Origin: Reyranella sp.
Lineage (GTDB): Bacteria; Pseudomonadota; Alphaproteobacteria; Reyranellales; Reyranellaceae
Length of the DNA stretch: 51,516 bases
Direction: 5' to 3'
NCBI GenBank assembly: GCA_021732285.1
Contig: JAKFVH010000240.1
Coordinates: 1-51,516 of the forward strand
Shown one piece after another: positions 40,925-51,387 of this stretch (position 1 is the first letter of the stretch; every line of letters begins with the position of its first letter). Below the pieces are notes generated by a model, which was not told the DNA's origin, made no database searches, and worked only from the letters and a program-made list of their open reading frames with translations. The translations under genes were made by a program, and so were the position numbers.

Positions 40925-42057
40925 CGGACGATCGGAAGCTCAACGACATTCGAAGCGACATTCCTTTTCTGAAGAAGGGAATCTATGTCGACAACGCAGC
41001 GGTATCGCCGGTGCCTAAGCGCGTTCAATTGGCAAGCGAACGCTTCAATACGATCATTGCGGAACAACTGCGTGACGCCAAAGCCATTGCGCAGCCCTGT
41101 TTCGATGAAGGCCGCGCGCTCGCAGCCAGACTTGTGGGCTCCTCATCGCAGAATATCACCTATGTCCAGAATACATCCCATGGCCTTTCCCTCGTGGCCC
41201 TCGGTGTTGATTGGCGACCAGGAGACAACCTGGTGGTCTGCGAACAGGAGTTCCCATCGAACTATCTCTGCTGGATCCAGCTGGCCTCGAAGGGCGTCGA
41301 GGTTCGTCGGATATCTTCGCCCGACGGCAAGTTGGAGCCGGATCACATAAGGCAAGCGCTGGACAGCCGCACCCGCGTCGTCGCGTTGAGCCATGTGCAG
41401 TTCTACAGCGGCTTTCGGGTCGACGTAGCCTGCGTCGGAGACCTCTGCTCCGGAAGCGGCGCGCTACTGGTTGTTGATGGCACTCAGTCGGTCGGGGCTC
41501 TCGATATCGATGTCGGAGCCGCGGGCATCGATGTCCTCGTGGTGAGCGCACACAAGTGGCTTATGGGCCCTCGCGGCATCGGCTTCGCGAGCTTCTCTGC
41601 CCGGGCACTCGAGCGGATTACGCCCTGGATCGTCGGCTGGTTGAGCGTAAACGACCCATTTGAGTTCAAGCGAACGCTCGATTTCTTACCCGATGCGCGG
41701 AGGTTCGAGTCGGGAACGCCGAACGGATCCGGCATCTTCGGGCTCGCGGAACGCCTGGCTCAGATAGACGAACTCGGGATCGACTGGATCGAAGACAGAG
41801 TTCTGAAATTGAATGAGCTGCTCTGCGAGCGCGCGCTGCGCCATGGAATCGAACCGCTCTATCGGTTCGAGCGCCGATCGCGGTCAGGCATCACTCTCTT
41901 GCAAAAGCCCGGGATAGCCGCCTCGGAAGTGCACACATCTCTGGCGGAGAATGGCATCTACGCAAGCATACGCAACGGTGCGATCAGAATATCGCCACAC
42001 TACTACAACACCTTTGACGAGATGGAGCACATCATTTCCATCATGGCGTCCCGATAG
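40921..42057 (+). CDS. Class V aminotransferase / cysteine desulfurase-like enzyme
   Basis: GTG 40921 overlaps the upstream stop; the product is 378 residues. The PLP site is complete: YVDNAAVSPVP, NTSHGLSLVALG, LSHVQFYSGFRVD, LVVDGTQSVGALDID (D186 and Q189) and SAHKWLMGPRGIGF (K212, Schiff base). There is no Cys loop of desulfurase type at the usual place, so a lyase or aminotransferase (isopenicillin-epimerase- or kynureninase-like) role is more likely than sulfur transfer. It lies between an HCCA-isomerase-like gene and a DinB gene, under a divergent Lrp regulator. Confidence 0.88.
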   Translation: MTDDRKLNDIRSDIPFLKKGIYVDNAAVSPVPKRVQLASERFNTIIAEQLRDAKAIAQPCFDEGRALAARLVGSSSQNITYVQNTSHGLSLVALGVDWRPGDNLVVCEQEFPSNYLCWIQLASKGVEVRRISSPDGKLEPDHIRQALDSRTRVVALSHVQFYSGFRVDVACVGDLCSGSGALLVVDGTQSVGALDIDVGAAGIDVLVVSAHKWLMGPRGIGFASFSARALERITPWIVGWLSVNDPFEFKRTLDFLPDARRFESGTPNGSGIFGLAERLAQIDELGIDWIEDRVLKLNELLCERALRHGIEPLYRFERRSRSGITLLQKPGIAASEVHTSLAENGIYASIRNGAIRISPHYYNTFDEMEHIISIMASR

Positions 42058-42073
42058 AACGCGAGGGAATCCA

Positions 42074-42571
42074 GTGCTCACGACAGACACAGCGATAATG
42101 CTCGCGAACTACAACAACTGGGCTGACCAGGTCCTGTTCAAGGCCATCGAGAAGCTGCCCGAAGGAGCCGTCTATCAGACCCGCAAGACACTCTTTGGAT
42201 CGATGATCGGCACCCTCAATCACAACTATCAGGTGGATTTGATCTGGCGAGCCCACCTGCTGGGTGAAAAGCATGGATTTTCGACTCGCCGCGATTTGCT
42301 TTATCCCGACCTCGGCGCCTTGGTGAAGGAGCAATCGGAGGTCAACCAGTGGTACATCGACTGGGCCAGGAGCCAGAAGGTCGAAAGCCTGAGCGAACGT
42401 CTGAAGTTCAGCTTCGTGTCCGGGAGAGCTGCGGAGATGACGCGCGGCGGCATGTTCCTGCATATCGTCAACCACAAGACCTACCATCGCGGTTGGGTTG
42501 GCGAAATGTTCTTCGATTGGAACGTCAATCCGCCAGAAACCGACCTATGCGTCTTTCTGTGTGAAGGCTGA
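42074..42571 (+). CDS. DinB-family metal-binding protein
   Basis: GTG 42074 has GAGGGA five bases before it and gives 165 residues. The four-helix DinB/YfiT fold is seen: LANYNNWADQVLFKAIEKL, GSMIGTLNHNYQVDLIW (first His ligand), and MFLHIVNHKTYHRGWVGEM with two further His ligands. DinB-fold proteins include thiol-dependent isomerases and transferases such as mycothiol-dependent maleylpyruvate isomerase. It is 16 bases after the aminotransferase gene and ends the three-gene unit. A glutathione-linked role beside an HCCA-isomerase-like protein is plausible but inferred. Confidence 0.85.
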   Translation: MLTTDTAIMLANYNNWADQVLFKAIEKLPEGAVYQTRKTLFGSMIGTLNHNYQVDLIWRAHLLGEKHGFSTRRDLLYPDLGALVKEQSEVNQWYIDWARSQKVESLSERLKFSFVSGRAAEMTRGGMFLHIVNHKTYHRGWVGEMFFDWNVNPPETDLCVFLCEG

Positions 42572-42698
42572 TGATCGAGCTGGCTAGCGTTCGACGTCGC
42601 GCTTGAGATAGGCACCGGTCTCGGCAGGCGTGGCCGGGGGGCTCGCCCGATCGGCACTGCCTAGCCGCGTCGGCGCCGGCGCGGTATAGGCCGGTCCC

Positions 42699-44510
<1,812 letters not shown>

Positions 44511-44511
44511 A

Positions 44512-45705
44512 TTAAAGCACCCCGAGCGACCTCAGCTTCTCGATCTCGTTCGCCGAGTACCCGGCGTCGCGCAGCACCGCCTCCGAATGCTGCCCGACGG
44601 CGGGCGCGCGGGCCGGAGCGACCTTGGTCTCGCCATCGATATGGAACGGGCTCGACACGGTGAGGTTGGCCCCGTCGGCAAACGGAACGAGGGCGCCGAT
44701 CCTGCGTGACTGCTCGTCGTCCGCGGCTTCATCGATGGAGCACACCGGCCCGAACGTCACGCCCGCCTTCTCCAGGATTGTTCGCCAGTCGGCGAGATCG
44801 CGCTTGGCAAAGACCTCGTCGAGGATCGCCGTCAGCGCCTTTGCGTTGGCGCGCCGCAAGGGCTGCGTTGCAAAGCGCGGATCTTCGGCGAGATGTTCGG
44901 CCTCGATCGCCTTCAGGAAGCTCGGCAGCTGACGCGCCTCGTTGTGCAGCGCCATCAGGAACCACCGGCCGTCGCGGCAGCGATAGTGGTTGGCAAGCGC
45001 GCTGGGCGTCCCGCTGCGCGGCGGCCGATGGGCGACATGCTCGCCGAACAACCGGTTCTGCACGAAGCAGCCGTTGGCCCACAGACCGTTCTGCAGGAGT
45101 GAAGTCTGGGCGACGCCGCCGCGCCCCGTCCTCTCGCGACGATAGAGCGCCGTGACGATGGCCGCATACAGGGCGGTCGCCGTCGGATGGTCTCCCATGC
45201 CCGGCATGGATCGTACCGGCTCCGTCTCGGGCGTGACCCGCACCATGTCCATCAGGCCCGTGCGGGCCCAATAGGCGGTCGCGTCGAAACCGGTTCTGGC
45301 GGCTTCCTCGCCAACCTCGCCATAGGCCGTGATCGAGCCGTAGACGAGCCGCGGGTTGATCGCGAGCAAGTCGGCGGCGGCGATCTTCAGGCGCTCGCGC
45401 ACCGGCAAGGGGAAGTTGGTGATGAAGACGTCGGTCGTGGCGAGCAGGCGATAAAGCACCGCGAGGCCCTCGGGGGCCTTGAGATCGACGGCGAGGCTGC
45501 GCTTGTTGCGGGACGTCAGCTGCCACCAGTAGTCCACGGTCTTGCCGGGGACCGGTGTCGAGGCCCGCCACGGATCGCCCGCGCCTGGCGGTTCGAGCTT
45601 GATCACCTCGGCGCCGAAGTCCGAGAGGATGGTCGCCGCCGCCGGACCCGCGATCCAGCTCGCGCAGTCGATCACCCGCAGACCAGAAAAGATGCCGTCA
45701 CTCAT
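44512..45705 (-). CDS. Class III (CaiB/BaiF) CoA-transferase
   Basis: The 397-residue protein has the family start GLRVIDCASWIAGPAAATIL, SDFGAEVIKLEPPGAGDPWR, NKRSLAVDLKAPEG and NPRLVYGSITAYG. By alignment with formyl-CoA transferase the catalytic Asp is D172 in GMGDHPTATALYAAI, which forms the aspartyl-CoA thioester. It moves CoA between organic acids. It follows the amidohydrolase at 45719 by 13 bases and may be co-transcribed with it. The acids are not known. Confidence 0.9.
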   Translation of the reverse strand: MSDGIFSGLRVIDCASWIAGPAAATILSDFGAEVIKLEPPGAGDPWRASTPVPGKTVDYWWQLTSRNKRSLAVDLKAPEGLAVLYRLLATTDVFITNFPLPVRERLKIAAADLLAINPRLVYGSITAYGEVGEEAARTGFDATAYWARTGLMDMVRVTPETEPVRSMPGMGDHPTATALYAAIVTALYRRERTGRGGVAQTSLLQNGLWANGCFVQNRLFGEHVAHRPPRSGTPSALANHYRCRDGRWFLMALHNEARQLPSFLKAIEAEHLAEDPRFATQPLRRANAKALTAILDEVFAKRDLADWRTILEKAGVTFGPVCSIDEAADDEQSRRIGALVPFADGANLTVSSPFHIDGETKVAPARAPAVGQHSEAVLRDAGYSANEIEKLRSLGVL

Positions 45706-45718
45706 CGTTAGAACCCTT

Positions 45719-46822
45719 TCAAACGCCCGATTTGCCGATGCCGTAGAAGCCGGCGCAGTTGTCGCCCAGGATCAGGTCCTTCTCCCGCGCCGTGAGGAAC
45801 GGGCAGTATTTGCGCACGTAGTCGAGCGATTGCCTATACGTGCAGAAGCGCTCGACGTTGGGCATGTCGGAGCCCCACACCAGCCGGTGAGCGCCCAACT
45901 GGTCGCGCAGGCTCATCGTCAGGGCCTGCGCCTCGGGATAGGGATAATCCCAGACGCCGCCGTAGGTGATCGGGAACATGACTTCCAGCACCAGCGGCTC
46001 GTGGCGATAGACGGCCAAAAGCTCGTCGGGGAACGCGTAGCGGCCGTCCTTGGCGAAGAAGGCGACCGGCGGACTCATCGCCAGGTGCACGCGAAGATCG
46101 CGATGGCGCGCCAGGATCCGGCCCAGCGCCACGATGTGGCCCATGTAGCCCGCTTGGTCATAGGTCGGCCCCGAGCTCAGCTCGAGGCAGAGCACGATGC
46201 CGCGCTCGGCGAGCCTGGCCCAGAACGGCGCCATCTCCTTGGCATCGAGCGGCCAGGGGAAGCCATGGCGGCTCAGCGAATCGACGTTGAAGTAGAGGCT
46301 GCGCAGCTTCAGCACATTAAACGCATGATCGACCTTGGCCAGCTCCGCCTCGGTGCCGGCCTTCGCCTCGTCGACATGCATCATGCCGGTCATGCGGCCG
46401 GGATACTGCTGCTGGGCGAAGGCGTTCATCTCCGTCATCGCGCCATAGGAGCCGCCGGCCTGCAGCAGGCAGTGATCGACGCCGGCATACATCATCTGCG
46501 CCAGCATCAGCTCGGGCGGCGCCGTCATCTCCTGCATGCCGACCGGCATGTACTGGATGACGTGGTCCTCACCCTGGTGCGTGAACTCGAGCTGGCCGAA
46601 GCGGCCGACGCGGAAATCGACGTCGGTGAGCCCGCTCCAGCCCGCGTCGTCGGTGCGGTAGAGCGACTTGGTGTCGGCGCGCGCCCAGTCCCGCGTGCGG
46701 AAGGTCGAGGCCGCGGTCCGCGTGATCATGCGCTGCAGGTAGCGGTTATGGACATCGCGCGTCGGATGCCCGCAGGCGCCGATCCAGTGCGTGAACACAT
46801 GGGCGTGGCAGTCGATGATCAT
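45719..46822 (-). CDS. Amidohydrolase-2 family protein
   Basis: The 367-residue protein has IIDCHAHVF (HxH metal site) and LVWGSDMPNVERFCTYRQ (Asp). The His usually found in the fifth strand is less clear (VLCLELSSG, VHLAMSPP). A large insertion at residues 30-90 carries TRDVHNRYLQ and YRTDDAGWSGLTDVDF, giving a total above the usual 300. It heads a unit with the CoA-transferase. A decarboxylase or hydrolase of an aromatic or cyclic acid is likely by family. The divergent neighbour is an aminotransferase gene. Confidence 0.85.
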   Translation of the reverse strand: MIIDCHAHVFTHWIGACGHPTRDVHNRYLQRMITRTAASTFRTRDWARADTKSLYRTDDAGWSGLTDVDFRVGRFGQLEFTHQGEDHVIQYMPVGMQEMTAPPELMLAQMMYAGVDHCLLQAGGSYGAMTEMNAFAQQQYPGRMTGMMHVDEAKAGTEAELAKVDHAFNVLKLRSLYFNVDSLSRHGFPWPLDAKEMAPFWARLAERGIVLCLELSSGPTYDQAGYMGHIVALGRILARHRDLRVHLAMSPPVAFFAKDGRYAFPDELLAVYRHEPLVLEVMFPITYGGVWDYPYPEAQALTMSLRDQLGAHRLVWGSDMPNVERFCTYRQSLDYVRKYCPFLTAREKDLILGDNCAGFYGIGKSGV

Positions 46823-46956
46823 GCTTCCTCCCGGCGGGCATCGTACACCGAAGACCCCCGCCCTTAGCCAACCGCCGGGCAGCCATTAGGAAAGCAAGTG
46901 CCGGGATTGATGGCCTACTTGTGCTAATGTGTGGGTTACAGCGCGGAGGAAAACAG

Positions 46957-48144
46957 ATGAGTGTGCGTGCAGGGCGTGAGTTCCTGGCAATTCCCGGACC
47001 GACGACGGTCCCGGACGAGGTGTTGCGGGCCATGCATCGCCCCGCCGTGGACATCTACTCGGGTCCGCTGCTGGCGCTGACCGACGGTCTGCTGCGCGAC
47101 ATCGCCAAGGTGTTCAACACCAAGGGCCGCGCCTACATCTATATCTCCAACGGCCATGGCGCCTGGGAAGCCGCCCTCACCAACGTGCTGTCGAAGGGTG
47201 ACAAGGTCCTGGTGCTGGAGAGCGGCCGTTTCGCCATCGGCTGGGGCGAGAGCGCCCGCCGCATGGGCGTCGAGGTCGAGATCCTGAAGGGCGACATGCG
47301 CCGCGCCGTGCGGCCGGCCGAGGTCGAGGCCCGGCTGAAGGCCGACAAGGGCAAGACCATCAAGGCGATCCTGGTGGCGCAGATCGATACCGCTTCCGGC
47401 GTGGTGAACGACATCCCAGCGATCGGCCAGGCGGTGAAAGCTGCCGGCCATGACGCCCTGCTGATGGTCGACGCCGTGGCGTCGCTCGGCTGCATGCCGT
47501 TCAACATGGACGAGTGGGGCGTCGACGTCGCCATGTCGGGCTCGCAGAAGGGCATGATGGCGCCGCCGGGCCTGGGCTTCGTCGCCGCCAACGACCGCGC
47601 CCGCGAGGTCCACAAGAAGGCGGGCCTGCGCACGCCATACTGGGACTGGACCGATCGCGAGGGTGACCAGCACTACCAGAAATACGCCGGCACGCCGCCC
47701 GAGCATCTGCTGTTCGGCCTGCGGGCGGCGGTCGACATGCTGTTCGCCGAGGGCCTCGACAACGTGTTCCGCCGCCACCGGCTGCTGGCCGAGGCGGTGC
47801 GCCGCGCCGTCGGCATCTGGGGCGAAGGCCAGGCGATCGGCTTCAACATCGTCGAGCCCAGCGAGCGCTGCGACACGGTCACCGCCGTGCTGATGAACAG
47901 CGGCCACAATCCCGAGGCGCTGCGCGCCTACTGTAACGAGAAGTGCGGCGTCATCCTGGGCCACGGCATCGGCGATCTGTCGGGCAAGGCGTTTCGTGTT
48001 GCCCATATGGGCCACGTCAACGCGCCGATGATCCTCGGCACGCTCAGCGTGATCGAGGTCGCGCTGAACGCCCTGGAAATCCCGCACGGCAAGGGCGGCG
48101 CCCAGGCCGCGATCGACTGGCTCGGCCAGCAGGTCAAGGCGTAG
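46957..48144 (+). CDS. Alanine/serine-glyoxylate-type aminotransferase
   Basis: ATG 46957 follows GCGGAGGAAAA and gives 395 residues; an upstream in-frame ATG at 46921 lacks such a site. It is a class V PLP enzyme: AIPGPTTVPDEVLRAMHR, IYISNGHGAWEAALTNVL, AILVAQIDTASGVVNDI, LLMVDAVASLGCMPF and SGSQKGMMAPPGLGFV (K198). The SGSQK block is typical of alanine-, serine- or aspartate-glyoxylate aminotransferases, which act in glyoxylate and serine metabolism. It is divergent from the amidohydrolase and convergent with the broken amidase. Confidence 0.92.
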   Translation: MSVRAGREFLAIPGPTTVPDEVLRAMHRPAVDIYSGPLLALTDGLLRDIAKVFNTKGRAYIYISNGHGAWEAALTNVLSKGDKVLVLESGRFAIGWGESARRMGVEVEILKGDMRRAVRPAEVEARLKADKGKTIKAILVAQIDTASGVVNDIPAIGQAVKAAGHDALLMVDAVASLGCMPFNMDEWGVDVAMSGSQKGMMAPPGLGFVAANDRAREVHKKAGLRTPYWDWTDREGDQHYQKYAGTPPEHLLFGLRAAVDMLFAEGLDNVFRRHRLLAEAVRRAVGIWGEGQAIGFNIVEPSERCDTVTAVLMNSGHNPEALRAYCNEKCGVILGHGIGDLSGKAFRVAHMGHVNAPMILGTLSVIEVALNALEIPHGKGGAQAAIDWLGQQVKA

Positions 48145-48151
48145 CGCTCCG

Positions 48152-49539
48152 CTAAAGCACCGGACGCTTGTCGCGCCACGGCGTCGCCTTTTCGTAGGCG
48201 TCGCCAGCGCGCAGGACCGTCGCCTCGTCGAACAGGCGGCCGACGATCTGCAGTGAGAACGGCAGGCCGCGCGCGTCGAAGCCGCTACACACCGACAGGG
48301 CGGGATTGCCGCCGACATTGAACGCCGCCGTGAGCGAGGGCTGCGTGAACAGGGCCGAGGGGTGGACGGGTTCCAGCTTTTTCGCAGGCTCGCCGGTCGG
48401 CAGCATCAGAAGATCGACCGTCGACAACACGGCCTGCAGGCTGCGCGCCAGCTCGGTCCTGAGCTGCATCGCCTGGATGTAGTCCTCGGCGCGCACCAGG
48501 CCGCCGGCGATGATGCGATAGCGCAGGCTGGCGCCGAACAACTCCGGTCGCTTGCGCAGGTCGGCGGCGTGGATGGTGAACAGCTCGGAGATCGCGAGGA
48601 TCTTCTTGGCATCGTCGAACTGTTCGATGGCCGGCAAAGCGACGGGCCGCACGCTCGCCCCCAGCCCGCGGAACACATTTAGCGCCGCTTCGAACGCGGC
48701 CATGGTGGCAGGCGACGGCGGCGCTTCATTCTCCAGCCAGTGCGTGGGCACGCCGATGACCAGGCCTTTGACGCTGCCGGTCAGCGCTGCCGAATAGTCG
48801 GGGATGGCCACGTCGGCCGAGCCCGGATCCTCCGGATCGCGCCCGCGATCGCCTGCAGCAGGATCGCGACATCCTCGGTGGTCCAGGCCAGAGGCCCGGC
48901 ATGGTCCTGGCTAAAGCAGTTCGGCAGGACGCCGCGGCGGCTGACCAGGCCGTAGGTTGGCTTCAGGCCGGCAATGCCGCAGGCGGCGGCGGGGCCGCGA
49001 ATCGAGCCGCCGGTGTCGCTGCCGAGCGTCGCCGGTGAAAATCCTGCGGCGACGGCGGCGGCGGAGCCCGATGAGGACCCGGCCGGCGAGCAGCTGCGGT
49101 CCCACGGATTGCGCGCCGGCGAGAACAGGATGTCCCACGATGGGCCGCCATGGGCGAATTCCCACGTCGCGTTCTTGCCCAGAAGCACGCCACCTGCGGC
49201 CGCGAGCTTCTCCTGGCAATGGGAATCGCGCGTCGGGACATTGTCCGTCAGCAGCTTGGACATGGCCGTCGTGCGGATGCCCGCAGTGTCGAAGATGTCC
49301 TTCAAGCAGTAGGGAATGCCATGCAGGCGGCTACGCGGCCCCGAGGCCATGATCGCTGCTTCCGCCGCCTTGGCTTCGGCCCGCGCCCGGTCGGCGGTCA
49401 CGGTGACGAAGCTGTCGAGCTGGCTGTCCAGCGTTTCGATGCGGCGCAGGCAGGCCTCGGTGAGCTCGACCGGCGACAGCTCACGCTTGGCAATGAGACG
49501 TGACGCTTCGGCGATGGTCAGGAAGGCGAGTTCCGTCAC
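48152..49539 (-). pseudogene. Amidase-signature enzyme with one-base frameshift
   Basis: Two frames on one strand join into one amidase. The first (49539 down to about 48840) has the catalytic set: YCLKDIFDT (Lys), AGSSSGSAAAVAAG (cis-Ser) and SDTGGSIRGPAAACG (nucleophile Ser). It loses family sequence after LLQAIAG near 48840. The second continues in another frame with RDPEDPGSADVAIPDYSAAL and runs to 48152. One base is missing between GGC and the GATCCGGAGGAT stretch. This is a real lesion or a sequencing error in a GC run (GCGCCCGCG at 48838-48846). The intact length would be about 462 residues. It overlaps the AtzG-like gene by 4 bases. Confidence 0.88.
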
Positions 49540-49739
49540 CGCTTGTCCTTCTGGAAGGCGGAGGCAACGAACACATGGGCCGGCTCATCGCCGCGTGGCC
49601 GCGCTGCCCGGACGCGTGCGGTCATCTGCCGGACATGGCCGTAGGCCTCGATGAGCTCGGGCATGAACTCGGCCGGCAGATCGAGGCCGGCCTGGCGGGC
49701 GAGCCGCTTGATGTCGTCGTCGGTGGGTGTCTGGCTCAT
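49536..49739 (-). CDS. AtzG/GatC-like small amidase partner
   Basis: The 67-residue protein has the AtzG/DUF4089 pattern: DDDIKRLARQAGLDLPAEF, a Glu-rich helix LIEAYGHVRQMTARV, and a tail DEPAHVFVAS that would wrap around the amidase as GatC wraps GatA. AtzG binds the amidase AtzE (1-carboxybiuret hydrolase), and this gene directly precedes and overlaps the amidase start (ATGA). It looks intact, whereas the amidase is frameshifted. If the shift is a sequencing error, the pair is functional. Confidence 0.75.
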   Translation of the reverse strand: MSQTPTDDDIKRLARQAGLDLPAEFMPELIEAYGHVRQMTARVRAARPRGDEPAHVFVASAFQKDKR

Positions 49740-49751
49740 GCCGACACCATG

Positions 49752-51290
49752 TCACGCCGGCTTGGCGCCCGTCACCCCGTCCTCGACCACGAAGGTCGCC
49801 AGGCGGCGGACCGCACTGTCCTTCTGCTTTTCGTCATCGAGCGCCTCGAAGCCGACCGTGCAACGTGACGCCGTAAATTCGACCGTCGCATAGCCGCGCT
49901 TGTCGCCGCGGCCGTATTTGAGCTGCGGATTGGCTTTGAGCGCCTGTTGCATGCTGGCGGCGCTCGGACCTTGAGAGGTGATCGAGGTGCCGACGAACTC
50001 GCTGGCGAGGACGGGCTCGTTTGCCTTGGCGAAATCACGCTTGAGGTCGGCGACGAAGAACGCATGGCGGTCGCCGCCGATGACGACCGGGTTGCGCGGC
50101 TTGTGGGTAGCGATCGAGTCGAGCAGGCGGCGGCGGGCGTTGGGATAGCCGTCCCAGCCGTCCATCCAGAACCGATGCCCGCCCTCGTTCGGGCGATCGA
50201 GCTCGGCCATCAGCGTCTGCTGCGCCACGATGGTCCAGTGTGCCTTGGCGCCTGCAATCTGCCGGTCCAGCCATTGCTCCTGCTGGCTGCCCAGCATGGT
50301 GCGCGCCTCGAGCGTGCGCTCGGGGCAGTCCGCCACGGTGCCGGGGCGGGCGCCGCCGACGCAGGCCGGCGGCGATCGATACTGCCTATCGTCGAGCAGC
50401 ATCACGTCGAGCACGTCGCCGAAGCGATAGCGCTCGTAGATCGTGGCGAAGGGGCCGCGCGGCCGGGCCGAGGCGGGCAATGGCAGATGCTCGTAGTAGG
50501 CCTGATAGGCGGCCGCCCGCATCTTCATGAACTGCGCGGGATCGCGCGTCGTGTAGGAGCGGTCGTTGGCGTAGTCGTCGGCGACTTCGTGATCATCCCA
50601 GATCGCGAGCCACGGGAAGGCGGCGTGGGCGGCCTGCAGGTCGGGATCGAGCTTGTAGAGGGCGTAGCGGTCGCGGAACTCCGACAAGGCCGTCGGGATG
50701 CCGACCGCGTGCTGGCGCACCAGCTTCGACCCCCAAGACTTCTCGTAGATGTAGTCGCCAAGATGCATGACGAGATCGAGATCCCGGTTGGCGATGTCGC
50801 GATAGGCGGCGAAATGGCCCTGCTCGTACTGTGCGCAGGAGGCGAAGGCGAAGCGGAACTGCGCGGGCGTGCTGCCGGCGGCCGGCGCCGTGCGCGTGCG
50901 GCCGATCGGGCTCAACGCGTTGCCGGCGCGGAAGCGATACCAGTAGTGCCGGCCGGGCCGCAGGCCCTTGGCCTCGACGTGCACGGCGTGGCCCTCCGCC
51001 GGCATGGCCTGCACGGTGGATTGCGCGACCACGCGGGCAAACTTCTCGTCCTCGGCGATCTGCCAATCGACCGCGACCGGGCTGTCGGGCATGCCACCGC
51101 CTTCCAGCGGCTGCGGCGCGAGCCGGGTCCATAGCACGACGCTGTCCTCGCGCGGACTGCCCGAGGCGATGCCGAGCGTGAAGGGATCGGAAGCGAAGGC
51201 GAGCGGCTGGCCTCGGACGATTCCGACCGGACTGGCGATCACACCGGCGGCCAGCGAACCGGCAAGGAAGCGGCGACGCGGGAGCTTCAT
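49752..51290 (-). CDS. phoD: Alkaline phosphatase D family (PhoD), Tat-exported
   Basis: The 512-residue protein has a twin-arginine signal (PRRRFLAGSLAAG) at residues 4-16. The mature part shows an N-terminal beta domain (FTLGIASGSPREDSVVLWTR) and the catalytic part: FAFASCAQYEQG, LVMHLGDYIYEKS (metal Asp), AIWDDHEVADDYANDRS and VVIGGDRHAFFVADL (metal His). PhoD enzymes are calcium/iron phosphodiesterase-phosphatases of the periplasm. It is the second exported phosphatase in the window, with the autotransporter at 14246. It lies 12 bases upstream of the AtzG-like gene but is probably unrelated in function. Confidence 0.92.
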   Translation of the reverse strand: MKLPRRRFLAGSLAAGVIASPVGIVRGQPLAFASDPFTLGIASGSPREDSVVLWTRLAPQPLEGGGMPDSPVAVDWQIAEDEKFARVVAQSTVQAMPAEGHAVHVEAKGLRPGRHYWYRFRAGNALSPIGRTRTAPAAGSTPAQFRFAFASCAQYEQGHFAAYRDIANRDLDLVMHLGDYIYEKSWGSKLVRQHAVGIPTALSEFRDRYALYKLDPDLQAAHAAFPWLAIWDDHEVADDYANDRSYTTRDPAQFMKMRAAAYQAYYEHLPLPASARPRGPFATIYERYRFGDVLDVMLLDDRQYRSPPACVGGARPGTVADCPERTLEARTMLGSQQEQWLDRQIAGAKAHWTIVAQQTLMAELDRPNEGGHRFWMDGWDGYPNARRRLLDSIATHKPRNPVVIGGDRHAFFVADLKRDFAKANEPVLASEFVGTSITSQGPSAASMQQALKANPQLKYGRGDKRGYATVEFTASRCTVGFEALDDEKQKDSAVRRLATFVVEDGVTGAKPA

Positions 51291-51387
51291 GGCAGATGCC
51301 CGTGGAACAGGGCTCTCTCTTCAGGGGATTGTCATAGGGCGTGCGCTCGTCCGCAAGGTACGGCGTGAAGACTGACCGGCAGCGCCG

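Noticed and set aside
48781..48860. Programmed frameshift in the amidase
   Set aside because: There is no slippery heptamer, downstream pseudoknot or internal ribosome site at the junction; a lesion or sequence error is simpler.
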